A stretch of 64,000 nucleotides of DNA from Aeromonas veronii bv. veronii (GTDB taxonomy: Bacteria; Pseudomonadota; Gammaproteobacteria; Enterobacterales; Aeromonadaceae): positions 89,041 through 153,040 of the forward strand of contig NZ_CDDK01000025.1 of the NCBI RefSeq assembly GCF_000820225.1, written 5' to 3'. Each line of letters begins with the position of its first letter. Positions within the stretch are counted from its first letter, which is position 1. A model generated the notes under the pieces. The model was not told the origin of the DNA and did no database searches. It saw only the letters and a list, made by a program, of their open reading frames with translations. Position numbers and translations under genes: made by a program. Shown in pieces: positions 19,245-28,432 of the stretch.

Positions 19245-20033
19245 ATGATCGTAATCTCTGTTCTGGCCCTGGCGTTTTATCTGCTGGCCATCATCGCCTC
19301 CCTGCATCTGTTACTGAGCGCCAAGCCGGTGGGACAGCGCTCCCTGTTTGCCTGTATCGGATTGGCCCTGATCGCCCACGCCAGCGCCCTCGGTTCAGAG
19401 GTATTGCAGAGTTACGGCCAGAACCTGAGCATGCTCAACGTTGCCTCGCTGGTCAGCCTCATCATCAGTTGCTTCATGACCTGCGTGACCCGCCGCTTCA
19501 ACGGCTGGATCCTGCTGCCGGTGGTCTACAGCTTCTCGGCCCTGCTGTTGGCGGCCAGCGCCTTGATCCCGGGTCGCTACATAACCCATCTGGAGGCCCA
19601 CCCCCAGCTGTTGCTGCACATCGGCCTCGCCCTGATGGCCTACTCGGTATTGATGATCGCCTGTCTGTTTGCGCTGCAGCTCGCCTGTCTGGACAAACAG
19701 CTTAAATCGAGAAAAATCAGCAACCTGCCAGCCATGCCGCCACTGATGACGGTGGAGAAACGACTGTTTCAGTTGATCTCTGCAGGGGTGCTGCTGCTGA
19801 CACTCTCCATCGCCTCCGGCCTCTTCTTCCTCGAAGATATGTTCGCCCAGGGCAAATCCCACAAGGCAGTGCTCTCCATCCTGGCATGGTGTGTCTACGT
19901 TCTGCTGCTGTGGGGTCATCACACCTATGGCTGGCGCGGCCGCAAAGTCATCACGCTCAGTCTGATCGGCAGCTTCATCCTGACTCTTGCCTACTTTGGC
20001 AGTCGCTTCGTCAAAGAAGTGCTGTTGAGCTGA
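19245..20033 (+). CDS. ypjD: Inner-membrane protein YpjD, CcsA/cytochrome c assembly family
   Basis: A polytopic membrane protein of 262 residues with about eight hydrophobic segments (VISVLALAFYLLAIIASLHLLL at the start). Near the C-terminus, LAWCVYVLLLWGHHTYGWRGRK has the paired histidines typical of the CcsA/CcmC haem-handling fold. Its function in gammaproteobacteria is unproven; E. coli YpjD has the same neighbours (ffh and the CorC-type gene). The ATG at 19245 starts directly at the first membrane segment; the open frame upstream from 19149 carries the divergent ffh/ypjD promoter region instead. Confidence 0.85.
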   Translation: MIVISVLALAFYLLAIIASLHLLLSAKPVGQRSLFACIGLALIAHASALGSEVLQSYGQNLSMLNVASLVSLIISCFMTCVTRRFNGWILLPVVYSFSALLLAASALIPGRYITHLEAHPQLLLHIGLALMAYSVLMIACLFALQLACLDKQLKSRKISNLPAMPPLMTVEKRLFQLISAGVLLLTLSIASGLFFLEDMFAQGKSHKAVLSILAWCVYVLLLWGHHTYGWRGRKVITLSLIGSFILTLAYFGSRFVKEVLLS

Positions 20034-20075
20034 CACCTATACTCTTTTAGCCATACCATCCAACAGGAGCCCTTT

Positions 20076-21356
20076 TTGGACAGCATCTCAACGAGTACAT
20101 TACTGATTGTTCTCGTTATCTTGATCCTTCTTTCCGCCTTTTTCTCCAGTGCCGAAACCGGCCTGATGTCCATCAACCGCTACAAACTTCGGCATCTGGC
20201 ACAGACCAAACACAAAGCCGCACGTCGCGTCGAGCAACTGCTCGCCCGCCCCGATCGCCTGCTGGGACTGATCCTGATCGGCAATAATCTGGTCAATATC
20301 CTCGCCTCCGCCATCGCCACCATCGTCTGTATCCGGCTGTTTGGTGATCTCGGGGTCGCCATCGCCACCTTCGGGCTGACCCTGGTGGTACTGGTATTCG
20401 GTGAAGTGACCCCCAAGACCCTGGCCGCCATGTTTCCGGAGAAGATCGCCTATCCCGCCTCCTGGATCCTCAAGGGGCTGATGGTGCCGCTCTCACCGCT
20501 GGTCTGGCTGATCAACGGCATCACCAGCGGCCTGCTCAAGATGCTGAAGATCAATCCCAACAAGGATGACTCCCTCAACACCGAGGAGCTGCGCACCATC
20601 GTCAATGAGGCGGGTAACCTGATCCCCCAGCGTCATCAGGAGATGCTGTTGAGCATTCTGGATCTCGACAAGATGCTGGTCGAGGACATCATGGTGCCAC
20701 GCAGCGATATCTACGCCATCGACATCAACGATGACTGGAAGAGCATCCAGCGTCAGCTGGCCCACTGCGCTCACACCAAGATCCTGCTCTATCGCGACAA
20801 TATCGACGACGTTGTCGGATTTTTACACGCGCGCGATGCCCTGCGGCTGGTAGCCAGAGACCAGTTCAACAAATCGAGTCTGTTGCGGGAAGTGGACGAG
20901 ATCTACTTCATTCCGGAAGGAACGCCGCTCAACGTGCAGCTGGCCAAGTTCCAGCGCAACAAGGAGCGAATTGGCCTGATCGTCGACGAATACGGCGACA
21001 TTCAGGGGCTAATCACTCTGGACGATATTCTGGAAGAGATCGTGGGCGACTTTACCACCTCCATGACGCCAGCGCCGAGCGACGAGATCCACCCCCAGTC
21101 AGATGGTTCTTATCTGGTCGAAGGCTCAGCCAATATTCGTGAGCTGAACAAGGAGATGAACTGGCACCTGCCCATCGACGGCCCGCGCACCCTCAACGGT
21201 CTGATCCTCGAATATCTGGAGGAGATCCCCCAGCCCAACATCGGGATCCGGCTGGCCGGTTATCCTATCGAGATCCTCGATGTGGAGAACAATATGGTGA
21301 AGATGGCGCGGATCATGCCGGCATCGTACCGGGCGGAGTCGGATTCGCAAGATTGA
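20076..21356 (+). CDS. corB: HlyC/CorC-family transporter with CBS domains (CorB/YfjD)
   Basis: A 426-residue inner-membrane protein linked to magnesium/cobalt efflux in its family. It has an N-terminal DUF21/CNNM membrane domain (ILLSAFFSSAETGLMSINRYKL, then GEVTPKTLAA), two CBS domains around residues 190-325 (MVPRSDIYAID, GLIVDEYGDIQGLITLDDILEEIVGD) and a C-terminal CorC_HlyC domain (GSYLVEGSANIRELN). The start is TTG at 20076 after CAGGAG. The gene order ffh-ypjD-yfjD is as in E. coli. Confidence 0.92.
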   Translation: MDSISTSTLLIVLVILILLSAFFSSAETGLMSINRYKLRHLAQTKHKAARRVEQLLARPDRLLGLILIGNNLVNILASAIATIVCIRLFGDLGVAIATFGLTLVVLVFGEVTPKTLAAMFPEKIAYPASWILKGLMVPLSPLVWLINGITSGLLKMLKINPNKDDSLNTEELRTIVNEAGNLIPQRHQEMLLSILDLDKMLVEDIMVPRSDIYAIDINDDWKSIQRQLAHCAHTKILLYRDNIDDVVGFLHARDALRLVARDQFNKSSLLREVDEIYFIPEGTPLNVQLAKFQRNKERIGLIVDEYGDIQGLITLDDILEEIVGDFTTSMTPAPSDEIHPQSDGSYLVEGSANIRELNKEMNWHLPIDGPRTLNGLILEYLEEIPQPNIGIRLAGYPIEILDVENNMVKMARIMPASYRAESDSQD

Positions 21357-21384
21357 AAAAGGGCTGCCAGTGGCAGCCCTTTTC
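21356..21384 (+). terminator. Intrinsic terminator after corB
   Basis: Stem GGGCTGCCA (21361-21369) with TGGCAGCCC (21371-21379) and T4, beginning right at the corB stop codon. The A-run on the left may also let it end the convergent nsrR transcript. Confidence 0.85.
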
Positions 21385-21396
21385 TATTGCTCATCG

Positions 21397-21867
21397 TCAT
21401 TGCTCATCTTCATCATCCGGTTCCAGCACCAGCGTCGGGATCAACTCGCCAAACACCCGTTGCAACTCGTCGCGGTTGGCCAGCAGGTCTTGCAGCGTAT
21501 AGCTGTCCATCACCGCCAGAAACGCATCCATCGCCTCTTTCAGCGCACTCTTGAGCAGACAGACAGAGACGATGTGACAAGCGGGCGAGCCGCAGTCAAT
21601 GCCGTCCAGATTGCCTTCCAGTGCCCTGATCACCTGCCCGATATTGATGGTGGCGGGATCGCAAGCCATGCGAATACCGCCATTCTTGCCCCGCTGGGAT
21701 TGCAGATAGCCCAGCTTCACCAGCTGATTAACCACCTTCACCATGTGGTTGCGGGAAACGCCATACAGGGCCGATACCTTGGCAACGCTCGACAACTCCC
21801 CTTCCGGCAGGGTGGCAAGATAGAGCAGGGCTCTCAATCCAAAATCTGTATAACTGGTTAGTCTCAT
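21397..21867 (-). CDS. nsrR: Nitric-oxide-sensing repressor NsrR (Rrf2 family)
   Basis: Fe-S-cluster repressor that is inactivated by NO and frees hmp and other detoxification genes. It has 156 residues. MRLTSYTDFGLRALLYLATLPEG, GVSRNHMVKVVNQL and RGKNGGIRMA match NsrR. The three cluster cysteines are in CGSPACHIVSVC at about residues 90-101. It is somewhat longer than E. coli NsrR (141) because of an acidic tail. It is divergent from hmp, the classic target, sharing the 111-base region in between. Confidence 0.92.
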   Translation of the reverse strand: MRLTSYTDFGLRALLYLATLPEGELSSVAKVSALYGVSRNHMVKVVNQLVKLGYLQSQRGKNGGIRMACDPATINIGQVIRALEGNLDGIDCGSPACHIVSVCLLKSALKEAMDAFLAVMDSYTLQDLLANRDELQRVFGELIPTLVLEPDDEDEQ

Positions 21868-21901
21868 AAAACCTGATTAGCGCGATGCGAAAAGTGGAGT
21901 A

Positions 21902-21915
21902 TTGATTCAAATCAA
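21902..21915. promoter_or_regulatory. Perfect FNR-type site in the nsrR-hmp gap
   Basis: TTGAT-TCAA-ATCAA matches the FNR consensus TTGAT-N4-ATCAA at every defined position. It is about 65 bases upstream of hmp and 35 upstream of nsrR. A partial NsrR-like A/T dyad around ATGACATTTTATATGT (21942-21957) lies closer to hmp. Oxygen (FNR) and NO (NsrR) control of hmp is established in E. coli. Confidence 0.7.
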
Positions 21916-21978
21916 ATAAACATCTAGGATGCCACTTATTAAATGACATTTTATATGTTCAATTAGAACGAGGCCCCT

Positions 21979-23172
21979 ATGCTAGATCAAACCACCGTTG
22001 CCGTAATCAAAAGCACTATTCCGCTGCTCGAATCGGCAGGCCCTGCCCTCACCCAGCACTTCTACCAACGGATGTTCAGCCATAACCCGGAGCTGAAAGA
22101 TATCTTCAACCTGGCCCATCAACGCAGTGGCGGCCAGCCGCTGGCCCTGTTCAATGCAGTCGCCGCGTATGCCAAGAATATCGACAATCTGGGGGCACTC
22201 GCCGGTGCAGTCGAGCGGATTGCGCACAAACATACCGGATTCCTGATCCAGCCGGAACAATATCACATTGTAGGTAGTCATCTCTTGGCCACGCTCAAAG
22301 AATTGGGCGGAAATGCGGTCACCGACGAGGTGCTGGAGGCATGGGGCAAGGCGTATAGCGTGCTGGCCGACATCTTCATCGGCCGCGAGCAGGAGATCTA
22401 TCAGGAGAAGGCAAGCCAGGATGGCGGCTGGCAAGGTACCCGCACCTTCATCATCAAGGAGAAGCGAGCCGAGAGCGCCCTCATCACCTCCTTCCTGCTG
22501 ACGCCGGAAGATGGCAAGCCGGTATTGACCTTCAAACCGGGCCAATACCTCAGCGTCAAGCTGGTTCACCCCGAGCTGGAATATCAGGAGATCCGCCAGT
22601 ACTCCCTCTCAGATGCCCCCAACGGGCAGGATTACCGCATCAGCGTCAAACGCGAGCCGCAGGGCCAGGTCTCCAACCTGCTGCACGATCACCTGCAGGC
22701 GGGTGACAAGATCGAGGTGATGCCCCCTACCGGCGATTTCTACCTGAAAGCCGACAGCCAGACCCCGGTCGTACTGCTCTCCGCCGGTGTCGGCGTGACG
22801 CCGATGATGAGCATGCTCAACCAGTTGCTGGCGAACGGCCATCAGGCTGATGTCACCTGGCTGCACGCCTGCGAACAGGGCTCTGTACACGCCTTCCGGG
22901 AGGATATTCAGCAAAAATCCCGCCAGCATCCCAACTTGCTGAGCCGGATCTGGTATCGGGAGCCGGAGGCCAGTGATGTGCAGGGTCAAGATTACGACCT
23001 GGCCGGCACCATGGATCTGACTGCCGTGAAGGAGCGCATCACGCCGCAGGCCCACTACTACTTCTGTGGCCCTGTCGGCTTCATGCAAGAGATCAAGCGG
23101 CAGCTGCTGGCTGCTGGGGTACCAACGGGGCAGCTCCATTACGAAGTTTTTGGCCCCCACCAAGATCTCTAA
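21979..23172 (+). CDS. hmp: Flavohaemoglobin, nitric oxide dioxygenase
   Basis: Oxidises NO to nitrate with O2 and NAD(P)H. It has 397 residues: an N-terminal globin domain (MLDQTTVAVIKSTIPLLESAGPALTQ; proximal haem histidine in IAHKHTGFLI), an FAD-binding domain (RQYSLSDAPN) and an NAD domain (LSAGVGVTPMMSMLNQL, YFCGPVGFMQEIK). E. coli Hmp has 396 residues. It is divergent from its repressor gene nsrR and ends at its own terminator. Confidence 0.97.
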   Translation: MLDQTTVAVIKSTIPLLESAGPALTQHFYQRMFSHNPELKDIFNLAHQRSGGQPLALFNAVAAYAKNIDNLGALAGAVERIAHKHTGFLIQPEQYHIVGSHLLATLKELGGNAVTDEVLEAWGKAYSVLADIFIGREQEIYQEKASQDGGWQGTRTFIIKEKRAESALITSFLLTPEDGKPVLTFKPGQYLSVKLVHPELEYQEIRQYSLSDAPNGQDYRISVKREPQGQVSNLLHDHLQAGDKIEVMPPTGDFYLKADSQTPVVLLSAGVGVTPMMSMLNQLLANGHQADVTWLHACEQGSVHAFREDIQQKSRQHPNLLSRIWYREPEASDVQGQDYDLAGTMDLTAVKERITPQAHYYFCGPVGFMQEIKRQLLAAGVPTGQLHYEVFGPHQDL

Positions 23173-23235
23173 GGCGCAGGCAGCCATATAACAGAGGGAG
23201 GTTCCGGCCTGTCATGGCACGGCGGCTGGAACCGG

Positions 23236-23269
23236 ACCCACAGGTGCAGATCTGTGGGTCATTTTTTTG
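23236..23269 (+). terminator. Intrinsic terminator after hmp
   Basis: Stem GACCCACAG (23236-23244) with CTGTGGGTC (23253-23261), followed by A and T7. It ends just before the stop codon of the convergent motX. Confidence 0.88.
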
Positions 23270-23271
23270 GA

Positions 23272-24135
23272 TCAGTGCATCGCCTTGGCGCGAGCCACCA
23301 CGTTGGCCGGCATCCGGTTGCCAAGACGATTGAGCAGACTCGCCGCCTTCTGGTGTAGCGCCTTGTCACCTATGACGGAGCCATGGAGCCAGCGATAGGC
23401 GTCCTCATAATCGAGCGGACTGCCCATCCCCTGCAACAGCATCTCGACCCACTCGATGCGGGCCCGCAGAAAACCGAGGCTGGCCGCCTCGCGCATCAGG
23501 GTCTCGGCGCGAACCAAATCCTTCTGCACCAAAGTTCCTTTCCAGTAGTAGCGACCCAGCTGCTCCAGCGCAGGTGCCAACCCCTGATTGGCCGCCTCCC
23601 ACATATATTGCACCCCGAGCTCGGCATTGGATTTGGTGCAGACACCCCACGCCAGCATATCCCCCCAGAGGAACTGATAGGCAGGGATCTTCATCACCGA
23701 GGCGCGCGCTTCGATATCCTGAGTCAGCTGACAGCGATCCTGCTTCACCTGAGTGAGGTGGCGCCCCTGCTCAATCCAGTTGAGCAGCTCGTCCTGACGA
23801 TAGAGCGGCACCGCCTGCAACTCGCCAGCGGCCAGAGGCGCGGAAGGCGCCACCACAGCGGCAGGCTCAGCCGGTTTTGGCAGCGGCACGGCCCCCTCGC
23901 CACTGCTGACAACGGGTGTGACCGGCTCGGCCGGAAGCAAGACGGGGACTGCCGCAGAGGGCGCTGGCGTAGCAGCAGAGACAGGGGCCGTTGCCCCCGC
24001 TGCACTGCTTGCGGTCGGTGCCGATGCACTTGCTGCAGGCGCATCGCTCGATACGGCAGCCGATACCGCCTCGGCACCATAGAGGGGCGCGGTGAATGCA
24101 CCGACAAGAACGAGAAGGGTAAGGGGTTTCATCAT
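23272..24135 (-). CDS. motX: Sodium-type polar flagellar motor protein MotX with Ala/Pro-rich extension
   Basis: Periplasmic T-ring component that holds the PomA/PomB stator around the Na+-driven polar flagellum. It has 287 residues: a signal peptide (about 1-20), then an Ala/Pro/Ser-rich low-complexity stretch (about 21-107), then the MotX core with Sel1-like repeats (LWGDMLAWGVC, GRYYWKGTLVQKDL, GSPLDYEDAYRWLHGS). Vibrio MotX has about 210 residues and lacks the long low-complexity stretch. I chose the ATG at 24135 (AGGAGA upstream); the open frame beyond it is not coding. It is not with other flagellar genes, as is normal for motX. Confidence 0.88.
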   Translation of the reverse strand: MMKPLTLLVLVGAFTAPLYGAEAVSAAVSSDAPAASASAPTASSAAGATAPVSAATPAPSAAVPVLLPAEPVTPVVSSGEGAVPLPKPAEPAAVVAPSAPLAAGELQAVPLYRQDELLNWIEQGRHLTQVKQDRCQLTQDIEARASVMKIPAYQFLWGDMLAWGVCTKSNAELGVQYMWEAANQGLAPALEQLGRYYWKGTLVQKDLVRAETLMREAASLGFLRARIEWVEMLLQGMGSPLDYEDAYRWLHGSVIGDKALHQKAASLLNRLGNRMPANVVARAKAMH

Positions 24136-24210
24136 AAGGATCTCCTGCTGCACTCTGTTATCGGCACCAAGCCCCATCCCCTTAGCCTGCCGGGCGGATC
24201 TCATCAATAC

Positions 24211-24236
24211 AAAAGGGAGCCGAAGCTCCCTTGTTG
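24211..24236 (-). terminator. Intrinsic terminator after mdh
   Basis: On the minus strand AAGGGAGC-TTCG-GCTCCCTT followed by TTGT: an eight-base stem with a stable UUCG tetraloop, 20 bases after the mdh stop codon. Confidence 0.8.
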
Positions 24237-24251
24237 GCACGGTTGACCCGC

Positions 24252-25187
24252 TTACTTGACGAAATCGACACCCAGCTGGATATCGGCTTTCAGGGTAGCC
24301 AGCATGCCTTCCATCGCTTCCTGCTCGAAGGCGCTCAGCTTGCCGTAATCCAGTACGGTTTCGACGCCATTCTTGCCCAGCAGTACCGGCTGCGCGAAGA
24401 AGGTGGCGTGCTCGCCATTGCCTTCCACGTAGGCGCACTCGATGACGTTGGCTTCGCCCTGCAGACCCTTGATGAGGGAGAGACCAAAACGGCAAGCCGC
24501 CTGACCCATGGAGAGGGTTGCGGAACCGCCACCGGCTTTGGCTTCCACCACTTCGGTACCGGCATTCTGGATGCGCTTGGTCATGGCAGCCACTTCTTCA
24601 GCGGTGAAGGAGGAGCCTTCAATCTGGGAGAGCAGCGGCAGGATAGTGACGCCACTGTGGCCACCGATCACGTTGACGCGAACCTTATCCACGTTCAACC
24701 CTTTGGCGGCGGCCACGAAGGTCTCGGCGCGGATCACGTCCAGGGTGGTGACACCGAACAGGCGACGCTTGTCATAGACACCGGCTTTCTTCAGCACTTC
24801 GGCGGCGATAGCCACAGTGGTGTTGACCGGGTTGGTGATGATGCCGATCAGTGCTTTCGGGCAAGTGGCCGCGCACTTCTCGACCAGATTCTTGACGATA
24901 CCGGCGTTGATATTGAACAGGTCGGAGCGATCCATCCCCGGCTTGCGTGCCACACCGGCGGAAATCAGCACCACATCGGCCCCAACCAGCGCAGGAGTCG
25001 GATCTTCACCGCAGAAGCCCTTGATGGCGACGTCGGTAGGAATATGACTGAGGTCAACGGCCACACCCGGAGTAACCGGGGCGATGTCATACAGGCTCAG
25101 CTCGGAGCCAGCCGGCAGACGGTTTTTCAACAGCAGAGCGAGGGCTTGACCGATGCCACCAGCGGCACCCAGAACGGCAACTTTCAT
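24252..25187 (-). CDS. mdh: Malate dehydrogenase
   Basis: NAD-dependent TCA-cycle enzyme interconverting malate and oxaloacetate. It has 311 residues (E. coli 312). It starts [20 protein letters not shown] with the dinucleotide fold, has [35 protein letters not shown] and the active-site loop [16 protein letters not shown]. The ATG at 25187 gives the conserved start; upstream in-frame ATGs are ignored. In E. coli mdh lies divergent from argR; here the art transporter operon sits between them. Confidence 0.98.
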   Translation of the reverse strand: MKVAVLGAAGGIGQALALLLKNRLPAGSELSLYDIAPVTPGVAVDLSHIPTDVAIKGFCGEDPTPALVGADVVLISAGVARKPGMDRSDLFNINAGIVKNLVEKCAATCPKALIGIITNPVNTTVAIAAEVLKKAGVYDKRRLFGVTTLDVIRAETFVAAAKGLNVDKVRVNVIGGHSGVTILPLLSQIEGSSFTAEEVAAMTKRIQNAGTEVVEAKAGGGSATLSMGQAACRFGLSLIKGLQGEANVIECAYVEGNGEHATFFAQPVLLGKNGVETVLDYGKLSAFEQEAMEGMLATLKADIQLGVDFVK

Positions 25188-25408
25188 GATCAACTCCATG
25201 TTTAAGCGTAGGTTTAAGGTTGTTTGTTGTTGTGCGCCCAACCTTAATGGATCCCCCCATAAAAAACAATCTGATAACAGTTGCAGTCACGGGTTCTGTG
25301 AGCCACGAAACATGCGGGAGCAAAAATTGGAGGGAAATACAAAAAGTTGGAGGAGAAGCACAGTTTTTCTGCACTTCTCCTTACCATAAAGAGGTAGATT
25401 TGAGGGTC

Positions 25409-26071
25409 TCAGGATTGGAATGCCAACGCCCGTTTTTCACACCAGCGAAAACCAATTGTTAACAATCCGTTCATCGCCAGATAAAGCCCGCCAGCCACCC
25501 CGAACACCGCCAGGGTATCGTAGGTCTGGGCATTCAACCCCTGCGCCAGCCCCATGATGTCCATGATGGTGATGGTACTGGCGAGGGAGCTCCCCTTGAG
25601 CACCAGGATCACCTCGTTGGAGTAGGCAGGCACCAGATGACGGGCGGCGTGGCGCACCTTCATCCAGAGGGTCTGGCGGCCGTTAAAGCCAAGCGCACGA
25701 CACGCCTCCACCTCACCAGCCGGGATGGCATCAAGCGCCCCCTTGAACAACCGGGTGGAGTAGGCCGCCGTGTTGAGACCCAGCGCCAGCACGGCGCAGA
25801 ACCAGGGCTGCTTGAGCAGCGGCCAGAGCGGGCTGGCTTTCAGCCACTCAAACTGGCCCGGCCCGTAGTAAATCAGGAAGATCTGGATCAGCAGCGGCGT
25901 ACCGGTAAAGAGCAGCACCCACAGCTGCACCAGCTGGGTCGCCACCGGCAGGCGCAGCTCCAGCACCCAGGTCATCAGGGCCGCCAGCACAATCCCCAGC
26001 AGCAGGCTGAACAGGGTCAGCTCCAGCGTGGTGACCAGACCGCCCAGCAACGTAACGAGATACTCTTGCAT
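25409..26071 (-). CDS. artM: Arginine ABC transporter permease ArtM
   Basis: Inner-membrane permease subunit of the arginine importer. It has 220 residues and five membrane segments. The binding-protein-dependent EAA loop is EVEACRALGFNGRQTLWMKVRHAARHLVP. Last of the artP-artI-artQ-artM run, its start is 3 bases after the artQ stop. A GGAGAAG/CTTCTCC inverted repeat at 25352-25380 follows the operon and may be its transcript end. Confidence 0.92.
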   Translation of the reverse strand: MQEYLVTLLGGLVTTLELTLFSLLLGIVLAALMTWVLELRLPVATQLVQLWVLLFTGTPLLIQIFLIYYGPGQFEWLKASPLWPLLKQPWFCAVLALGLNTAAYSTRLFKGALDAIPAGEVEACRALGFNGRQTLWMKVRHAARHLVPAYSNEVILVLKGSSLASTITIMDIMGLAQGLNAQTYDTLAVFGVAGGLYLAMNGLLTIGFRWCEKRALAFQS

Positions 26072-26074
26072 CAG

Positions 26075-26725
26075 TTAGCCTCCGTAGCGGCGGGTGTAGC
26101 GGGCAGCCAGCCCGAGGCCATATTCACTCACCAGACTGATGGCCAGATAGATGAGGGCGGCGGCGGCATACCAGGTGAAAGGCTGATAGGTACTGGCCGA
26201 AGCCATCTGCGCCTGACGCATCATCTCGTTCACCCCGATAAGCGACACCAGCGCGGTATCTTTCAGCAATACCAGCCACTGGTTGCCGAGGCCCGGCAGG
26301 GCATGACGCCACGCCTGCGGCAACACGATGCGAAAGAAGATGTGGCTCTTGCTCAACCCCAGCGCCAGCGCCGCCAGCCGTTGCCCTGCGGGCACCGCAT
26401 TGAGCGCCGCCCGCAGAGTCTGGGTCGCATAGCTGGCGAACAGCAGGGAGAGCGCCAGCACGCCACAGGCGAACGGGCTGAACTCCACATACTCGCCAGT
26501 GATGAGGAACAACACCTGGGTCGAGCCGAAGTAGATGAACAGCACCACCAGCAACTCGGGCAGGCCACGGATCAGCGTGGTCAGGGTGGCTACCGGCCAC
26601 ACCAGCGCACGCTTCTTGCTGAGCTCGGCAGCACTGAACGCCAGTGCCAATACCATGCCCCCGACCAGTGATGCCAAGGCCAGCCCGAGGGTCATCCAGG
26701 CTGCATCCAACAACAGGCTCAACAT
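26075..26725 (-). CDS. artQ: Arginine ABC transporter permease ArtQ
   Basis: Second permease of the arginine importer, forming a heterodimer with ArtM. It has 216 residues and a hydrophobic profile with the EAA loop [34 protein letters not shown]. It is packed between the binding-protein gene and artM, with spacers of only 3 bases on either side, consistent with one mRNA. Confidence 0.92.
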   Translation of the reverse strand: MLSLLLDAAWMTLGLALASLVGGMVLALAFSAAELSKKRALVWPVATLTTLIRGLPELLVVLFIYFGSTQVLFLITGEYVEFSPFACGVLALSLLFASYATQTLRAALNAVPAGQRLAALALGLSKSHIFFRIVLPQAWRHALPGLGNQWLVLLKDTALVSLIGVNEMMRQAQMASASTYQPFTWYAAAALIYLAISLVSEYGLGLAARYTRRYGG

Positions 26726-26728
26726 GGC

Positions 26729-27466
26729 TTACTGCGCGAAGTATTTGTCGAAGATTTTCTGATAAGTGCCGTTGGCCTTGATCTCGGCCAGCCCCTTGTT
26801 CAGCTGGGTCAGCAGCTCCTGATTGCCCTTGGCGACCGCGATGCCAAAGCCGGTACCGAAGTACTTGGCATCGGTCACTGGCGTACCCACCACCGCATAC
26901 TCCTTGTGCTGCTTCAGCCAGTCGGCAGCAACGGCGGTATCGGCAAAGACACCGTCGGTACGGCCATTCATCATGTCGAGGAAGGCGCTCTGGTAGCTGG
27001 CGTACGGCACGGTCAGCAGACCCTTGCTCACCCAGTTATCCACCAGATAGGACTGGTGAGAGGTACCGTTCTGCACACCGACTGTCTTGTCGACCATCTC
27101 TTCCGGCCCCTTGAAGGCCCCTTTCTTGGCGACGAATACTGCCGAGTTCTCGTAGTAGATATCGGAGAAATCGACCTGCGCGGCCCGCTCCGGCGTCACG
27201 TCCATGGCGGCGATGGCGGCATCGTAGCGACGGAATTTGAGGCTGGGGATCAGGCTGTCAAAGGCCTGGTTGTGGAAGCTGCACTCCAGCTTGGCCTGCT
27301 CGCAGATGGCGCGCGCCAGATCGATGTCAAAACCCTGAAACTCGTTCTTGTCATCCAGGTATTCGAACGGTGCGTAGGTGGCCTCGGTGGCGAACTTGAT
27401 CTCTTTGGCCATGACGGAGGTACTCAACAGGCCCATGGCAGCAACCAACAACAGACTCTTTTTCAT
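26729..27466 (-). CDS. artI: Arginine-binding periplasmic protein ArtI/ArtJ
   Basis: Periplasmic family-3 solute-binding protein that delivers arginine to ArtQM. It has 245 residues with a cleavable signal peptide (MKKSLLLVAAMGLLSTSVMA). The typical core is EIKFATEATYAPFEYLDDKNEFQGFDIDLARAI and MDVTPERAAQVDFSDIYYENSA. E. coli has two such proteins (ArtI, ArtJ) of 243 residues; the sequence alone does not let me choose between the names. It lies between artP and artQ. Confidence 0.9.
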   Translation of the reverse strand: MKKSLLLVAAMGLLSTSVMAKEIKFATEATYAPFEYLDDKNEFQGFDIDLARAICEQAKLECSFHNQAFDSLIPSLKFRRYDAAIAAMDVTPERAAQVDFSDIYYENSAVFVAKKGAFKGPEEMVDKTVGVQNGTSHQSYLVDNWVSKGLLTVPYASYQSAFLDMMNGRTDGVFADTAVAADWLKQHKEYAVVGTPVTDAKYFGTGFGIAVAKGNQELLTQLNKGLAEIKANGTYQKIFDKYFAQ

Positions 27467-27490
27467 GACAGCTTCCTTATCGATTCAATA

Positions 27491-28231
27491 TCAATGCATC
27501 AAGAATTCGGCAAACCGGCTGGTTTGCGGGGATTGGAAAATGGCAGCGGTGCCGGATTCGATGATCCGCCCCTTCTCCAGATAAATCACCTGACTGGCCA
27601 CCTTGCGGGCAAAGTCGACCTCGTGGGTCACCACCACCTGGGTAATGCCGGTCTGGCTCAGGTTGCGGATGATCTCGGCCACCTCCTTGGTGATCTCGGG
27701 ATCGAGGGCAGCAGTCGGCTCGTCAAACAGCAGCACTTCCGGGTCCATCATCAGGGTACGGGCAATGGCCACCCGCTGCTGCTGGCCGCCGGAGAGACGG
27801 GCAGGCCAGGCATCGCGCTTGTCGGCCAGTTGCAGCTGGGCCAGCAAGTAGGCCCCCTTCTCGATGGCGGCCTCCTTGCTCATGCCGAGCACCTTGACCG
27901 GCGCTTCAATCAGATTCTCCATCACAGTGAGATGTGGCCAGAGATTGTACTGCTGGAACACCATCCCCACCTTGCGGCGCAGCAGTTGGGACTGGCGGTT
28001 GAATTCGGCAGCAGAGAGGGAGCTTGGGAAAGAAAATTCACTTTCGCCAATCCGCAGAACACCCGCATCCGGGGTATCCAGCAGATTCATCATCCGTAGC
28101 AGGGAACTCTTGCCAGCACCGCTCGGGCCCAGCAACACCAAGGTTTCACCGGGAGATGTCCGAAAGCTGACCTGTTGCAGAACCGGCACCTTGTGCCAGG
28201 ACTTCTCGATACCTATTAATTCAATACCCAT
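27491..28231 (-). CDS. artP: Arginine ABC transporter ATPase ArtP
   Basis: Energises the arginine importer. It has 246 residues: Walker A GPSGAGKSSLL, the Q-loop in GMVFQQYNLWPHLTVMENL, ABC signature LSGGQQQRVAIAR, Walker B VLLFDEPTAALDPE and the H-loop VVTHEVDFA. The ATG at 28231 (MGIELIGIEKS) aligns with E. coli ArtP; an in-frame TTG at 28240 is ignored. It is the first gene of the operon. An ARG-box-like site lies right in front of it. Confidence 0.95.
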   Translation of the reverse strand: MGIELIGIEKSWHKVPVLQQVSFRTSPGETLVLLGPSGAGKSSLLRMMNLLDTPDAGVLRIGESEFSFPSSLSAAEFNRQSQLLRRKVGMVFQQYNLWPHLTVMENLIEAPVKVLGMSKEAAIEKGAYLLAQLQLADKRDAWPARLSGGQQQRVAIARTLMMDPEVLLFDEPTAALDPEITKEVAEIIRNLSQTGITQVVVTHEVDFARKVASQVIYLEKGRIIESGTAAIFQSPQTSRFAEFLMH

Positions 28232-28241
28232 ACAGCCCAAT

Positions 28242-28318
28242 TGAATAAGTTTTCAAAATTTCATCCCGATTCTATCCCTAATAAAGGTTGATGCAAGCCA
28301 TTTTTGAATCAATATGCA
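28242..28318. promoter_or_regulatory. Candidate ArgR operators between artP and argR
   Basis: TGAATAAGTTTTCA (28242-28255) and TGAATCAATATGCA (28305-28318) each fit the ARG-box core TGAAT-N4-ATTCA with one mismatch. A third half-like site TATGAATGC is at 28351-28359. The first sits 11 bases before artP and the others upstream of argR, as expected for ArgR repression of arginine uptake and of its own gene. Assignment is by eye only. Confidence 0.5.
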
Positions 28319-28432
28319 GAACAAGCGCCGCTTCCTTGCAAAAAACGGCATATGAATGCAAAATGGCACCGCTGTTCGTATCTGCCGCCTGTATCGCACA
28401 GGCCGCCACACCTCCTCATTCGTGAGACCAAG

